From assembly GCA_003156235.1 (NCBI GenBank), contig PMGP01000203.1, positions 13,244-22,957 on the forward strand: DNA of 9,714 nt, written 5' to 3'. Below, one piece after another: positions 1-8,460 of this stretch; position 1 is the first letter of the stretch, and the number at the start of each line of letters is the position of its first letter. The notes under the pieces were generated by a model, which was not told the origin of the DNA, searched no databases, and was given only the letters and a program-made list of their open reading frames with translations. Made by a program: the position numbers and the translations under genes. This stretch comes from Acidobacteriaceae bacterium (GTDB taxonomy: Bacteria > Acidobacteriota > Terriglobia > Terriglobales > Acidobacteriaceae).

Positions 1-3000
1 CGCCCCGGCCGCTACATCGTCACCAAGGACGATCTGGTGGTGCTGGCCTCCGAGGCCGGCGTACTCGACGTGCCGGCCAAGGATATTCGCAAGAAAGGCA
101 GCCTGCAGCCCGGCCGCATGTTCCTGGTCGACACGGTTGAGAAGCGCATCGTCTCCGACACCGAGATCAAGAAGAAGCTGGCCGGCCGGCAACCTTACGC
201 CAACTGGCTGCAGGAGCAGCAGGTCACGCTTGATCAACTGCCGGAGCCTTCGCGGATGATCGCCTCCAACCCTGAGACCCTGCTTCGCCGCCAGAGGGCC
301 TACGGCTACAGCGAAGAAGATCTGAAAATTTTATTGGCGCCGATGGCCGCGAAAGGCGAAGAACCAATTGGCTCGATGGGCAACGATGTGCCGCTGGCCT
401 GCCTCTCCGAGCGTCCGCAGAAACTGTTCAATTATTTCAAGCAACTCTTCGCGCAGGTCACCAATCCGCCCATTGACCCGATTCGCGAAGAGATGGTGAT
501 GTCGCTGATCAGCTACATCGGCACGGAGCGCAACATTCTGGACGAGGCTCCCGAGAACTGCCACACGCTCAAGCTGCCGCATCCCATTCTGACCAATCGC
601 GATCTGGAAAAACTGCGCCGCGTCTCCACGGGCGATCTGCTGGCCACCACGATTCCCACGCTGTTTCGCGTAGCGGATGGCGAGGCGGGCCTGAAGCGCT
701 CGCTCGAGGAGCTGAGCGCTCGCGCCTCTCATGCCGTGGATTCCGGCTACACGCTGCTGATTCTCTCCGACCGCGGCGTTGATCCCACCTACGCGGCCAT
801 TCCCGGCCTGCTGGCCATGGCCGCTGTCCATAACCGGCTGGTGCAGGAGAAAACCCGCACCCAGGTGGCGCTGATCATCGAAAGCGGCGAGCCGCGCGAG
901 GTGATGCATTTTGCTTTGCTTATCGGCTACGGCGCCAGCGCTGTCAATCCTTACCTGGCTATCGAAACGCTACACGACCTGAAGCGGCTTGGCCTTTTGC
1001 CGCACAACGTCACTGGCAATCATGCGGAAAAGAACTTCATCAAGGCGATCAACAAGGGCCTGCTGAAGACCTTCTCGAAGATGGGCATCAGCACCCTGCA
1101 AAGCTATCGCGGCGCCCAGGTCTTCGAGGCCGTGGGGCTGAATAAATCGCTGATTGACGCTTACTTTCCCGGCACCGCCTCGCGCATCGAAGGCGTAGGG
1201 CTGGACGTTCTGGCGCGTGAAGCGGTGCTCAAACATACTTACGCATTCCAGCCGCTGACCGAGTCTGAAACCGAGCTGGTTGTCGGCGGCCAATACCAGT
1301 TCCGCCTGGGCGGCGAGTATCACCTGCTGAATCCGGAGACCATCAGCAAGCTGCAACAGGCCGTGCGCGAGAATAATCCGGCCACCTTCCAGGAATACAC
1401 CGATCTGCTGGACGATCAGAATCGCCAGTTGTGTACGCTGCGCGGATTGTTCCAGCTCAAGTACTCGAAAAAGCCGCTGCCGCTGGATGAAGTTGAGCCG
1501 GCTAAAGAGATTGTGAAGCGTTTTACGACCGGCGCCATGAGCTTTGGGTCCATCAGCAAGGAAGCGCACGAGACGCTTGCCATCGCGATGAATCGCATGG
1601 GCGGAATGTCCAACACCGGCGAGGGCGGCGAGGACGAAGAGCGCTTCAAGCGCGACCCGAACGGCGACTCGCGGCGCTCGGCCGTCAAGCAGGTGGCCAG
1701 CGGCCGCTTTGGCGTGACGACTAATTATTTAGTCAACGCCGACGAGTTGCAGATCAAGATGGCGCAGGGCGCAAAGCCCGGCGAGGGCGGCCAATTGCCG
1801 GGGCACAAGGTGGATGAGATCATCGCCAGGGTGCGTCACTCGATTCCCGGCGTGACCTTGATCTCGCCGCCGCCGCACCATGACATTTATTCCATCGAAG
1901 ACCTGGCGCAACTGATCTACGACTTGAAGAACGTCAATCCCCAGGCGCGCATCGCGGTGAAATTGGTCTCCGAGGTGGGCGTGGGCACGGTGGCCGCCGG
2001 CGTCAGCAAGGCGCATGCCGACGTGGTGCTCATCTCCGGCGACAGCGGAGGCACCGGCGCTTCGCCCTTGAGCTCCATCAAGCACGCCGGACTGCCGTGG
2101 GAACTGGGCCTGGCCGAAACCCAGCAGGTGTTGCTGCTGAACGATCTGCGCAGCCGCATCAAAGTGCAGACCGACGGCAAGCTGCAAACGGGCCGCGACG
2201 TGGTGATTGCCGCGCTGCTGGGCGCCGAAGAGTTCGGCTTCTCCACCATGCCGCTGGTCTCCATGGGCTGCATCATGATGCGCAAATGCCACCTGAACAC
2301 CTGTTCGGTGGGCATCGCGACACAAGATCCTATTTTGCGCGCGCGTTTCAAGGGCCAGCCCGAGCATGTAATCAACTTCTTCTTCTTTCTCGCCGAGCAG
2401 GTGCGCCAGCACATGGCCAAACTTGGCTTCCGCACATTCGATGAGATGGTGGGGAGAGTGGAAAAAATCGACGCCGCCATCGCCCAAGACCACTGGAAGA
2501 CCAAAGGCATCGACCTCTCCTCGATTCTCTACTCGCCCACGCTGCCATCGCGCGTGGCTCGCCATAAGGTCCAGGCCCAGGATCATGGCCTTGATAAGGC
2601 GCTCGATCACGTCCTCATCGAGAAGGCCGCACCGGCGCTGGAATCCAAGACGCCTGTTACGGGAAGCTTTGCGATTCGCAACGTGCATCGCACCGTGGGC
2701 GGAATGCTGGGCGGCGAAATCGCCCGCCGCTACGGATCGGCCGGATTACCGGACGAGACGATCCACTTCAAATTCAACGGCTCTGCCGGGCAGAGCTTCG
2801 GCGCATTCGTACCCAACGGCGTCACGCTCGAATTGGAAGGCGAGTCGAATGATTATTTAGGCAAAGGCCTCTCCGGCGGGCGCATCATCGCCTATCCGCC
2901 GAAAGACTCCAGCTTCCTGCCGGAAGAAAGCATTCTGGTGGGCAACGTGGTGCTCTACGGCGCTACCAGCGGCGAAGTCTTTCTGAACGGCATTGCCGGC

Positions 3001-3456
3001 GAGCGCTTCGCCGTCCGCAACTCCGGCGCTGTCGCGGTTGTCGAAGGCGTGGGCGACCACGGCTGCGAGTACATGACCAACGGCATGGTGATCGTGCTGG
3101 GAAAAACCGGACGCAACTTCGCCGCCGGCATGAGCGGCGGACGCGCCTTTGTCTTCGACGAGCAGGGAGACTTCTCCACGCGCCGCTGCAACACGGCCAG
3201 CGTGGATCTGGAACCGCTCGCTTTGGAGCAGGATGTCGCCGAGGTGCGCGGCCTGCTCGAGCGCCACTGCGACCTGACCGGCAGCCCGCGCGCCGCCTGG
3301 ATTCTGGAACACTGGGATGAGTCGCAGCCGCGCTTTATCAAAGTATTTCCTCACGAGTACAAGCGCGTGCTGGGCATTCAACAAGCCGAGGAAGTTTATT
3401 CTTCTCCCGCAACTTCGTCGCCCCTGGTGGCGGCAGCCGAGGTGCACCATGGGTAA
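1..3456 (+). CDS. gltB: Glutamate synthase [NADPH] large (alpha) subunit, 3' part
   Basis: The frame is open from base 1 to a TAA stop, giving 1151 residues. The family is usually near 1500, so about 350 N-terminal residues are missing, including the glutaminase domain with its catalytic Cys1. The enzyme transfers glutamine amide nitrogen to 2-oxoglutarate, making glutamate in the cytoplasm. Visible parts, numbering base 1 as codon 1: the end of the amidotransferase region (LQPGRMFLVDTV), the central domain with PIREEMVMSLISYIGTERN, and the FMN synthase domain from about residue 501 (TTGAMSFGSISKEAH, then MGGMSNTGEGGED, GAKPGEGGQLPGHKV and GDSGGTGASP). The 3Fe-4S cysteines are C757, C763 and C768 (C-x5-C-x4-C). 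The C-terminal glycine-rich GXGXG beta-helix domain spans about 890-1100 and ends in an Ala/Ser-rich tail. gltD follows with overlapping frames, as expected for a co-translated complex. No frameshift or missing key residue is seen. Identification is secure; the upstream start and promoter are out of view. Confidence 0.98.
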   Translation, partial: RPGRYIVTKDDLVVLASEAGVLDVPAKDIRKKGSLQPGRMFLVDTVEKRIVSDTEIKKKLAGRQPYANWLQEQQVTLDQLPEPSRMIASNPETLLRRQRAYGYSEEDLKILLAPMAAKGEEPIGSMGNDVPLACLSERPQKLFNYFKQLFAQVTNPPIDPIREEMVMSLISYIGTERNILDEAPENCHTLKLPHPILTNRDLEKLRRVSTGDLLATTIPTLFRVADGEAGLKRSLEELSARASHAVDSGYTLLILSDRGVDPTYAAIPGLLAMAAVHNRLVQEKTRTQVALIIESGEPREVMHFALLIGYGASAVNPYLAIETLHDLKRLGLLPHNVTGNHAEKNFIKAINKGLLKTFSKMGISTLQSYRGAQVFEAVGLNKSLIDAYFPGTASRIEGVGLDVLAREAVLKHTYAFQPLTESETELVVGGQYQFRLGGEYHLLNPETISKLQQAVRENNPATFQEYTDLLDDQNRQLCTLRGLFQLKYSKKPLPLDEVEPAKEIVKRFTTGAMSFGSISKEAHETLAIAMNRMGGMSNTGEGGEDEERFKRDPNGDSRRSAVKQVASGRFGVTTNYLVNADELQIKMAQGAKPGEGGQLPGHKVDEIIARVRHSIPGVTLISPPPHHDIYSIEDLAQLIYDLKNVNPQARIAVKLVSEVGVGTVAAGVSKAHADVVLISGDSGGTGASPLSSIKHAGLPWELGLAETQQVLLLNDLRSRIKVQTDGKLQTGRDVVIAALLGAEEFGFSTMPLVSMGCIMMRKCHLNTCSVGIATQDPILRARFKGQPEHVINFFFFLAEQVRQHMAKLGFRTFDEMVGRVEKIDAAIAQDHWKTKGIDLSSILYSPTLPSRVARHKVQAQDHGLDKALDHVLIEKAAPALESKTPVTGSFAIRNVHRTVGGMLGGEIARRYGSAGLPDETIHFKFNGSAGQSFGAFVPNGVTLELEGESNDYLGKGLSGGRIIAYPPKDSSFLPEESILVGNVVLYGATSGEVFLNGIAGERFAVRNSGAVAVVEGVGDHGCEYMTNGMVIVLGKTGRNFAAGMSGGRAFVFDEQGDFSTRRCNTASVDLEPLALEQDVAEVRGLLERHCDLTGSPRAAWILEHWDESQPRFIKVFPHEYKRVLGIQQAEEVYSSPATSSPLVAAAEVHHG
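3439..3444 (+). promoter_or_regulatory. Ribosome binding site of gltD inside gltB
   Basis: GAGGTG lies inside the last codons of gltB, four bases before the ATG at 3449. It supports that start over the upstream in-frame ATG at 3317 and fits coupled translation of the two subunits. Confidence 0.6.
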
Positions 3457-4894
3457 GGTGACAGGATTTCTGGAGATCGAGCGCGAACAACCCGCCCGCC
3501 GCGAAGTCAACGAGCGGCTCCGGGATTGGCTGGAAGTTTACCAGCCTTTTCCCGAAGAGAAGCAGCGCGAACAGGGCGCCCGCTGCATGGATTGCGGCGT
3601 TCCTTTTTGCCATACCGGCTGTCCGGTCAACAACCTGATTCCCGACTGGAACGACCTCGTATACAACGGCCGCTGGGAGGCAGCCATTCGCCGCCTGCAC
3701 GCCACCAACAACTTCCCTGAGTTCACCGGCCGCATTTGTCCTGCGCCCTGCGAGGCGGCCTGCGTGCTTGCCATCAACGAGCCGGCTGTTTCCATCAAGC
3801 TGATTGAGCGCAGCGTGGTGGAGCGCGCCTGGGACGAGGGTTGGATTCATCCTGAGCCGCCCGAGCAGAACACCGGCAAGCGCGTGGCCGTGGTGGGCAG
3901 CGGGCCGGCGGGACTGGCAGCCGCGCAGCAGTTGCGCCGCGCCGGGCACTCGGTCACCGTCTATGAGAAGAGCGACCGCATCGGCGGCCTGCTGCGTTAC
4001 GGCATTCCCAACTTCAAGCTGGAAAAGCACATTCTCGACCGCCGCATTCAGCAGATGCGCGCCGAGGGCGTCACGTTTGTGGCCAACGCCCACGTGGGCG
4101 TCAACTTGCCGGTTGAGAAACTGACCGAACGCTATGACGCTATCCTGCTGTGCGGCGGCTCCGAGCAGCCCCGCGACCTGAAGATTCCCGGCCGCGAGCT
4201 GAAGGGCATTCATTTCGCCATGGAGTTTCTGCCGCAGCAGAACCGCAGGTGCGAGGGCGATCATCTTGAATCTGCTCTCGACATCCTCGCCGAGGGCAAG
4301 CGCGTGGTCATCATCGGCGGAGGCGACACCGGGGCCGACTGTCTGGGCACCAGCCTGCGCCAACGCGCTTTGAGCGTTCACCAGTTTGAAATCATGCCCA
4401 GGCCGCCGGAGCAGCGCGCCGCTTCTACTCCGTGGCCGATGTGGCCTCAACAATTGCGCACGGAAACCTCGCATGAAGAGGGCGGCATCCGCGATTGGGG
4501 CATCAACAGCGTGAAATTTACCGGCGATGAAAACGGCTGCGTCACACAGTTGCATGGCGTGCGCGTCGGGCCACCGCCGAAGTTCGAGGCTATCCCCGGC
4601 TCCGAGTTTGTCCTCGACGCTGACCTGGTTCTGCTGGCGATGGGCTTCCTGGGGCCGGTGCGCTCGGGCATGATCGAACAGTTTGGAGTGGCGCTGGATA
4701 ATCGCGGCAACGTTGCCACCGACGCCGACTACCGGACCTCCATCGAGAACATCTTTGCCGCCGGCGACATGCGCCGCGGACAATCACTGGTGGTTTGGGC
4801 TATCAGCGAAGGCCGCAAGGCGGCCGCGTCCGTCGATCGCTATCTGGCCACGGTCGCTGAGCCCGTCTCCCAGCACCATCGCGCCCTGGCATGA
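3449..4894 (+). CDS. gltD: Glutamate synthase [NADPH] small (beta) subunit
   Basis: This 481-residue protein matches the family length (about 470-485). It oxidises NADPH on FAD and feeds electrons through 4Fe-4S clusters to GltB. N-terminal cluster cysteines are C46, C49, C54 and C58 (RCMDCGVPFCHTGCP), with a second group C97, C101 and C105 (ICPAPCEAAC). The FAD-binding Rossmann motif is VAVVGSGPAGLAAA (glycines 150, 152, 155). The NADPH-binding motif is VVIIGGGDTGADCLG (glycines 290, 292, 295). The C-terminal FAD contact is IFAAGDMRRGQSLVVW near 435-450. The ATG at 3449 is chosen because the protein then begins MGKVTGFLEIER, typical of the family, and GAGGTG at 3439-3444 sits four bases before it. 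An upstream in-frame ATG at 3317 would add 44 unrelated residues read from inside gltB. The ATG overlaps the gltB stop by 8 bases, suggesting translational coupling. The other family with this fold, the NfnB/PreT-like oxidoreductases, is less likely because gltB is adjacent. Confidence 0.98.
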   Translation: MGKVTGFLEIEREQPARREVNERLRDWLEVYQPFPEEKQREQGARCMDCGVPFCHTGCPVNNLIPDWNDLVYNGRWEAAIRRLHATNNFPEFTGRICPAPCEAACVLAINEPAVSIKLIERSVVERAWDEGWIHPEPPEQNTGKRVAVVGSGPAGLAAAQQLRRAGHSVTVYEKSDRIGGLLRYGIPNFKLEKHILDRRIQQMRAEGVTFVANAHVGVNLPVEKLTERYDAILLCGGSEQPRDLKIPGRELKGIHFAMEFLPQQNRRCEGDHLESALDILAEGKRVVIIGGGDTGADCLGTSLRQRALSVHQFEIMPRPPEQRAASTPWPMWPQQLRTETSHEEGGIRDWGINSVKFTGDENGCVTQLHGVRVGPPPKFEAIPGSEFVLDADLVLLAMGFLGPVRSGMIEQFGVALDNRGNVATDADYRTSIENIFAAGDMRRGQSLVVWAISEGRKAAASVDRYLATVAEPVSQHHRALA

Positions 4895-4944
4895 GCGTGC
4901 TTGCTGTAACTGAAGCAGCGGAGGACTCTACGCCCTCTACTTAC
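4895..4944. other. Short spacer after gltD with no recognisable feature
   Basis: I see no gene, promoter pair or repeat in these 50 bases. With the inverted repeat and hairpin that follow, they complete the 127-base spacer between the two converging genes. Confidence 0.5.
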
Positions 4945-5043
4945 TGATCCGGCCCCAAAGAAATGTAATACTCCCTCCCACCCATTCCGCAAAAAGCGCG
5001 GAATGGATGGGGCACAGCGTTTCAAAACTTATGGGCCGGATCA
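4945..5043. repeat. 11-bp perfect inverted repeat enclosing the spacer hairpin
   Basis: TGATCCGGCCC at 4945-4955 is the exact reverse complement of GGGCCGGATCA at 5033-5043. The similarity extends imperfectly on both sides, with TACT/TATT before the arm and an AAG after two mismatches. The right arm lies in the last codons of the minus-strand activase gene (encoding Asp-Pro-Ala near its C-terminus), while the left arm is non-coding. The hairpin at 4976-5012 sits between the arms, so the whole stretch could fold as a long nested stem. Confidence 0.55.
4976..5012. terminator. Hairpin between convergent genes, candidate bidirectional terminator
   Basis: Bases 4982-4990 (CCATTCCGC) pair perfectly with 4998-5006 (GCGGAATGG) around a seven-base loop, AAAAAGC. 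After one C/A mismatch, 4976-4980 pairs with 5008-5012 (four Watson-Crick pairs and one T-G), making a stem of 15 positions. It lies 81 bases after the gltD stop and 9 bases beyond the stop of the minus-strand activase gene, so it could end transcription from both sides. No clean run of T follows on the plus strand. On the minus strand a moderately T-rich stretch (TTACATTTCTTT) follows a few bases on. The absence of a good U-tract makes intrinsic termination uncertain; the hairpin could also protect mRNA ends or be a dispersed repeat. Confidence 0.55.
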
Positions 5044-8000
5044 ATAGGAGACAAAGCTTTGAAGCTCATGCGATCTTCCTGATAGCGCTTCAAGAAATAA
5101 TCGATAGTCTCGAAACGCAGCCGAATGGAATGGGCAGGACAGTTCTCATCCATGTCCCTGAAGGAAAAGAAGGGCGTACCGGAACGCTCGACGATTTGCT
5201 CGATGGCGCTGTAAATGGGAGCGTCATGGCCGCATTTGAAACTGGAAAATTCGACCGCGACCAGGTTTGGATGGCGAGCCGTGAACTTGGCGGCCCAGAG
5301 CTTGTGATTGGAACTGGCTGAAAAGGCGGTCTTCCACACGTCAGAGATTTCCAACGCATGATCGATGACGCCTGAGCGAATATCCTCTCCGAAGAGCCGC
5401 TCCATTAGGTCTTCGTCCATGGGCAAGGTGCTCTGCGAAAAGATGGGGTAGCCCAGCTTCTGAAAGTGCGTCATGATCTCGTGATTGATGCCGGGGTCGT
5501 GATGATAGGGGCGCCCCAGCATTACGATTCCCAATCTGTCTTCCTTCTCCAATTGATCAAGAACCTGGCGAGCCTGGCGGCGTAGGCTGGATTCATAAAG
5601 CTCCTGTTCGCGAAAGCCGATGGCGATGGCGCGATCATTTTCTTCTTTGCCGAGTCCCAGGACCGGCTCCCAGGCTTGCAACATCTGGCGCGCAAAGAGC
5701 CTGCGATGCGTCAGGTTGACCAACGGGTGAATGTATTGAATGCCGCGCTCGGCGAGGAGGTCAGTCTCTTTGGTAAAAGCTGCCTCGACAGTTTCCGGCG
5801 TAACCGAAGCCGTGGGGCAGGCGTTGTTGGCCTTCGTATTAACCAGTTGCGTGGTGAGCACATCGAACATGGGAAAGAAAATCGCATTGAGCGGCTTGCG
5901 CCCATGCTGTTTAAAGAGCAGGTTATGAAAGTGGGCGATGGCGATTTTTGAGGGGAAGCAGGGATCGATGGAGCCACGGCTGGAACCGGTGCGATACATC
6001 TCGCCGGTGGTGACGTCGGAGTAAACGATGTTTTCCGCGCGCACGCCTAGACTTTCAAAATACGCGCTGAAAAGCGGCGCATACGCATACATGCTCAGGA
6101 CGCGAGGAATGCCGATGCGCAGTTGCGAACGCAGGCCTGCGAGCGCGATGCGGCGGCGCCCGGCGGCGCTCCAGGCGCGCGCGGGGAGCGGGGCGGCGGC
6201 GCTCTCCGGATGGCGCGGACGCCAGACTTCATTGGCGGCGTGCTCCACCAGGTTTGGATTGGCGGCCCTGGCGGCATCCAGTTGGGCTTGAATGCCGCGC
6301 ACGGATGCGATATCGTTTACCGCGCCCTTTTCGCAGCCGGCAATGATGATGCGCTGACTGCCGGCTTCATGCGTTGCCGGCGCGGAGGAGGGCGCGACCG
6401 AGAGGCCATCATCGCCGCCGATTTGCACATCGAGAAAAGTGCGCAGGCACGCATTCTTGCAGAAGCGGCAGCGAGTCTCTTCACTGCATGTGGTGGTGTA
6501 GCGAATATGGTCGACCGCATCCATGCCGATGAAGGAGGTGGCACGTCCCAGACGCCACAGGCGCATGGCTTCAAAGCCTGCGCCGATAGCGCCCGCTTCG
6601 CCGCAGTGCGGGTGGACTTCAATTTCCGGCTCGATGCCGGTGGAGCGAAATCCGGCACGCAGAAAGTCCACCTGCGCCTTCACTGCGGCCAGGTTTTTTT
6701 GAGTGCCGCCCTGGAGGATAAAGCGCGAACCCAGCGCGGTGAGATTGGGAGCTTTGGCCACATGCAGAAAGACGTTGCGGGGTAGCACCGTGGCCAGCCC
6801 GGCCAAAATCTCCGCGGCCTGCCAGCCCTGGCGCTGATAGTTGACGATATCCGATTGCAGAAAAACGGCGCAGCCATAACCAAAGGACGGCATCGCTTGG
6901 GCGGCGAAGGCGGTCTCCGCATAGCGCTCGACGGGAATTCCGAAACCCTCCGCGGTGGATTGCAGAAAATAGCCGTTGCCGGCCGAGCATTGCGCGTTGA
7001 GCCTGAAATCGCGGACGCGTCCCTGGCGCAAAAGTATCAGCTTGATGTCCTGGCCGCCCACATCGACGATCACCTGCGGATCGGCAAAATAATGCAGGGC
7101 GGATTCGGTGTGGGCTACGGTTTCGACCAGGGCCGCGTCGGCGCCCAGCACTTGTTGCAGAATTTCCTTGGCATAGCCTGTCGTACCCAGGCCGAGAATT
7201 TGCAGATCAGCGCCGGAGTCCACTTCCACCTGGTTGCGCAAATCGCCCAGCACCTCCATGGAGTCGGCGATAGGGTTGCCCCCGGAGAGCCGATAGGCCT
7301 TGGCCAGCACCTCACCGTCCGGCGAAAGAAGCACGGCCTTAGTGGAGGTGGAACCGCCGTCGAGCCCGATGAAGGCTTCGACTCGCTGGCCGCGCTGAAA
7401 GGCAGCGGGAATAAAAGGCGCGGGCTGATAGCGGGCTTTGAAGGCCTGCAACTCCTCCGGTGATGCGCACAGTCCAGGTTTGGAGGCGATCTTCCGATCA
7501 TGAGAGCCGTCCTCTAGAAAGCGCTCCAGCGGCTCGCGGCCAAGGTAGCGGCCACTCTCCCCGGCTTCTCCCCGGCCGAATTCGATTGCGCCCAGCGCGG
7601 CAAAATACAGCGCATCCGGCGGAGCTTGAATCAGCTCTTCCACAGAATGGCCAGGAGGCAACTCTATGCCCCGCTCCTTCCAGAGCAGGGGAATGTTGTG
7701 CTGCCATGCCTCGCGCATTCCGCGCAGAAAAGCATTCGGGCCGCCCAGCAGCAGAACATGAGGCAGCAGCGTATGGCCGCGCGTCAGCACGGTGAGATTT
7801 TGCAGAGCGATGGCATCGTAGAGCGAGGCCATCAACTCTGCTGGCGGAAGTCCCTGCTTCTGCAAGCCGTTGATGTCGGTTTCGGCGAAGACGCCGCATT
7901 TGCCCGCGACCGGATGGATGCGCACGCCGCGGTAAGCCAGCTCCGGCAACTGGCTGGCGGGAATATTCAGCTTGGCCTGAATCTTATCGATGACGGCTCC

Positions 8001-8456
8001 GGTTCCGCCGGCGCACTTGTCATTCATCGAAGCGATCTTCCTTCGCCGGCCGCTGCCGATCACCGTTTTGAAGAGGATGATCTTGGCGTCTTGCCCGCCG
8101 AGTTCGATGACCGACTGCGCCTCCGGGTGCAGTTTTTCGACAGCCAGGGCGACGGCGTTGACCTCCTGCACGAAGCGTGCGCCGATCAGTGCCGCGAGCG
8201 CATGGCCGCCAGAGCCGGTGACGAAGATGCGGCAGTTTCCGGGAGCGATGCCTGCTTCGTTCTCCATGCGCAGCAGGAATTCGCGCAACATTCCGGCCTG
8301 GCGGGTGTCGTGACGGCGATATTCGCGCCAAAGGATGCGCCCGTCCTCGGCTGCGGCCACGACCGCCTTGACGGTGGTGGAACCGACGTCCACGCCAACC
8401 AGAAAATGAATTTTGCTGGACGGCTCACCGCAGGGTTGGAGATTCGCTGGCATCAT
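5022..8456 (-). CDS. Double-domain acyl-CoA dehydratase activase (BadF/BadG/BcrA/BcrD type) with DUF2229
   Basis: A protein of 1144 residues, counted from the ATG at 8456. Activase domain 1 (about 18-295) has the ASKHA nucleotide-binding motif GVDVGSTTVKAV, ELGGQDAKII, and the cluster-ligand motifs NDKCAGGTG (C148) and GKCGVFAETD (C187). Domain 2 (about 362-632) repeats them: GLDGGSTSTKAV, DVGGQDIKLI, NAQCSAGNG (C490) and YGCAVFLQSD (C529). A cysteine cluster follows (C657, C663, C666, C670) with a CEKG motif (C708), then a variable Ala/Pro-rich stretch (about 683-770). The DUF2229/COG3580 region starts near 779 (LRIGIPRVLSMY, GSIDPCFPSKIA, NNACPTASVTPE), and the end is HgdB-like (IVMLGRPYHHDPGINHEI, SSFKCGHDAP, C1106). 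Known activases are homodimers holding one 4Fe-4S cluster and use ATP to drive low-potential electrons into a dehydratase partner. The substrate here is unknown. An in-frame ATG at 8501 would overlap the upstream gene by 41 bases; neither start has a strong ribosome binding site. Confidence 0.88.
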   Translation of the reverse strand: MMPANLQPCGEPSSKIHFLVGVDVGSTTVKAVVAAAEDGRILWREYRRHDTRQAGMLREFLLRMENEAGIAPGNCRIFVTGSGGHALAALIGARFVQEVNAVALAVEKLHPEAQSVIELGGQDAKIILFKTVIGSGRRRKIASMNDKCAGGTGAVIDKIQAKLNIPASQLPELAYRGVRIHPVAGKCGVFAETDINGLQKQGLPPAELMASLYDAIALQNLTVLTRGHTLLPHVLLLGGPNAFLRGMREAWQHNIPLLWKERGIELPPGHSVEELIQAPPDALYFAALGAIEFGRGEAGESGRYLGREPLERFLEDGSHDRKIASKPGLCASPEELQAFKARYQPAPFIPAAFQRGQRVEAFIGLDGGSTSTKAVLLSPDGEVLAKAYRLSGGNPIADSMEVLGDLRNQVEVDSGADLQILGLGTTGYAKEILQQVLGADAALVETVAHTESALHYFADPQVIVDVGGQDIKLILLRQGRVRDFRLNAQCSAGNGYFLQSTAEGFGIPVERYAETAFAAQAMPSFGYGCAVFLQSDIVNYQRQGWQAAEILAGLATVLPRNVFLHVAKAPNLTALGSRFILQGGTQKNLAAVKAQVDFLRAGFRSTGIEPEIEVHPHCGEAGAIGAGFEAMRLWRLGRATSFIGMDAVDHIRYTTTCSEETRCRFCKNACLRTFLDVQIGGDDGLSVAPSSAPATHEAGSQRIIIAGCEKGAVNDIASVRGIQAQLDAARAANPNLVEHAANEVWRPRHPESAAAPLPARAWSAAGRRRIALAGLRSQLRIGIPRVLSMYAYAPLFSAYFESLGVRAENIVYSDVTTGEMYRTGSSRGSIDPCFPSKIAIAHFHNLLFKQHGRKPLNAIFFPMFDVLTTQLVNTKANNACPTASVTPETVEAAFTKETDLLAERGIQYIHPLVNLTHRRLFARQMLQAWEPVLGLGKEENDRAIAIGFREQELYESSLRRQARQVLDQLEKEDRLGIVMLGRPYHHDPGINHEIMTHFQKLGYPIFSQSTLPMDEDLMERLFGEDIRSGVIDHALEISDVWKTAFSASSNHKLWAAKFTARHPNLVAVEFSSFKCGHDAPIYSAIEQIVERSGTPFFSFRDMDENCPAHSIRLRFETIDYFLKRYQEDRMSFKALSPIDPAHKF

Positions 8457-8460
8457 CGGC

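Noticed and set aside
1729..2688. A 319-codon open frame antisense to gltB
   Set aside because: It lies opposite the conserved FMN/Fe-S region; the protein is low-complexity His/Gln/Ala-rich with no known motif.
3317..3448. A longer gltD beginning at the in-frame ATG at 3317
   Set aside because: The 44 extra residues are the gltB coding region read in another frame and do not resemble GltD; the ATG at 3449 has a ribosome binding site and the usual N-terminus.
3338..4783. A 481-codon open frame antisense to gltD
   Set aside because: It mirrors a well-identified gene in GC-rich DNA, has no recognisable domain and a composition rich in His, Gln, Ala and Arg typical of shadow frames. Its length match to GltD is coincidence.
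5007..5321. A 104-codon plus-strand open frame starting in the spacer hairpin
   Set aside because: It begins inside the hairpin and runs opposite the conserved C-terminal part of the activase; no convincing ribosome binding site or family resemblance.
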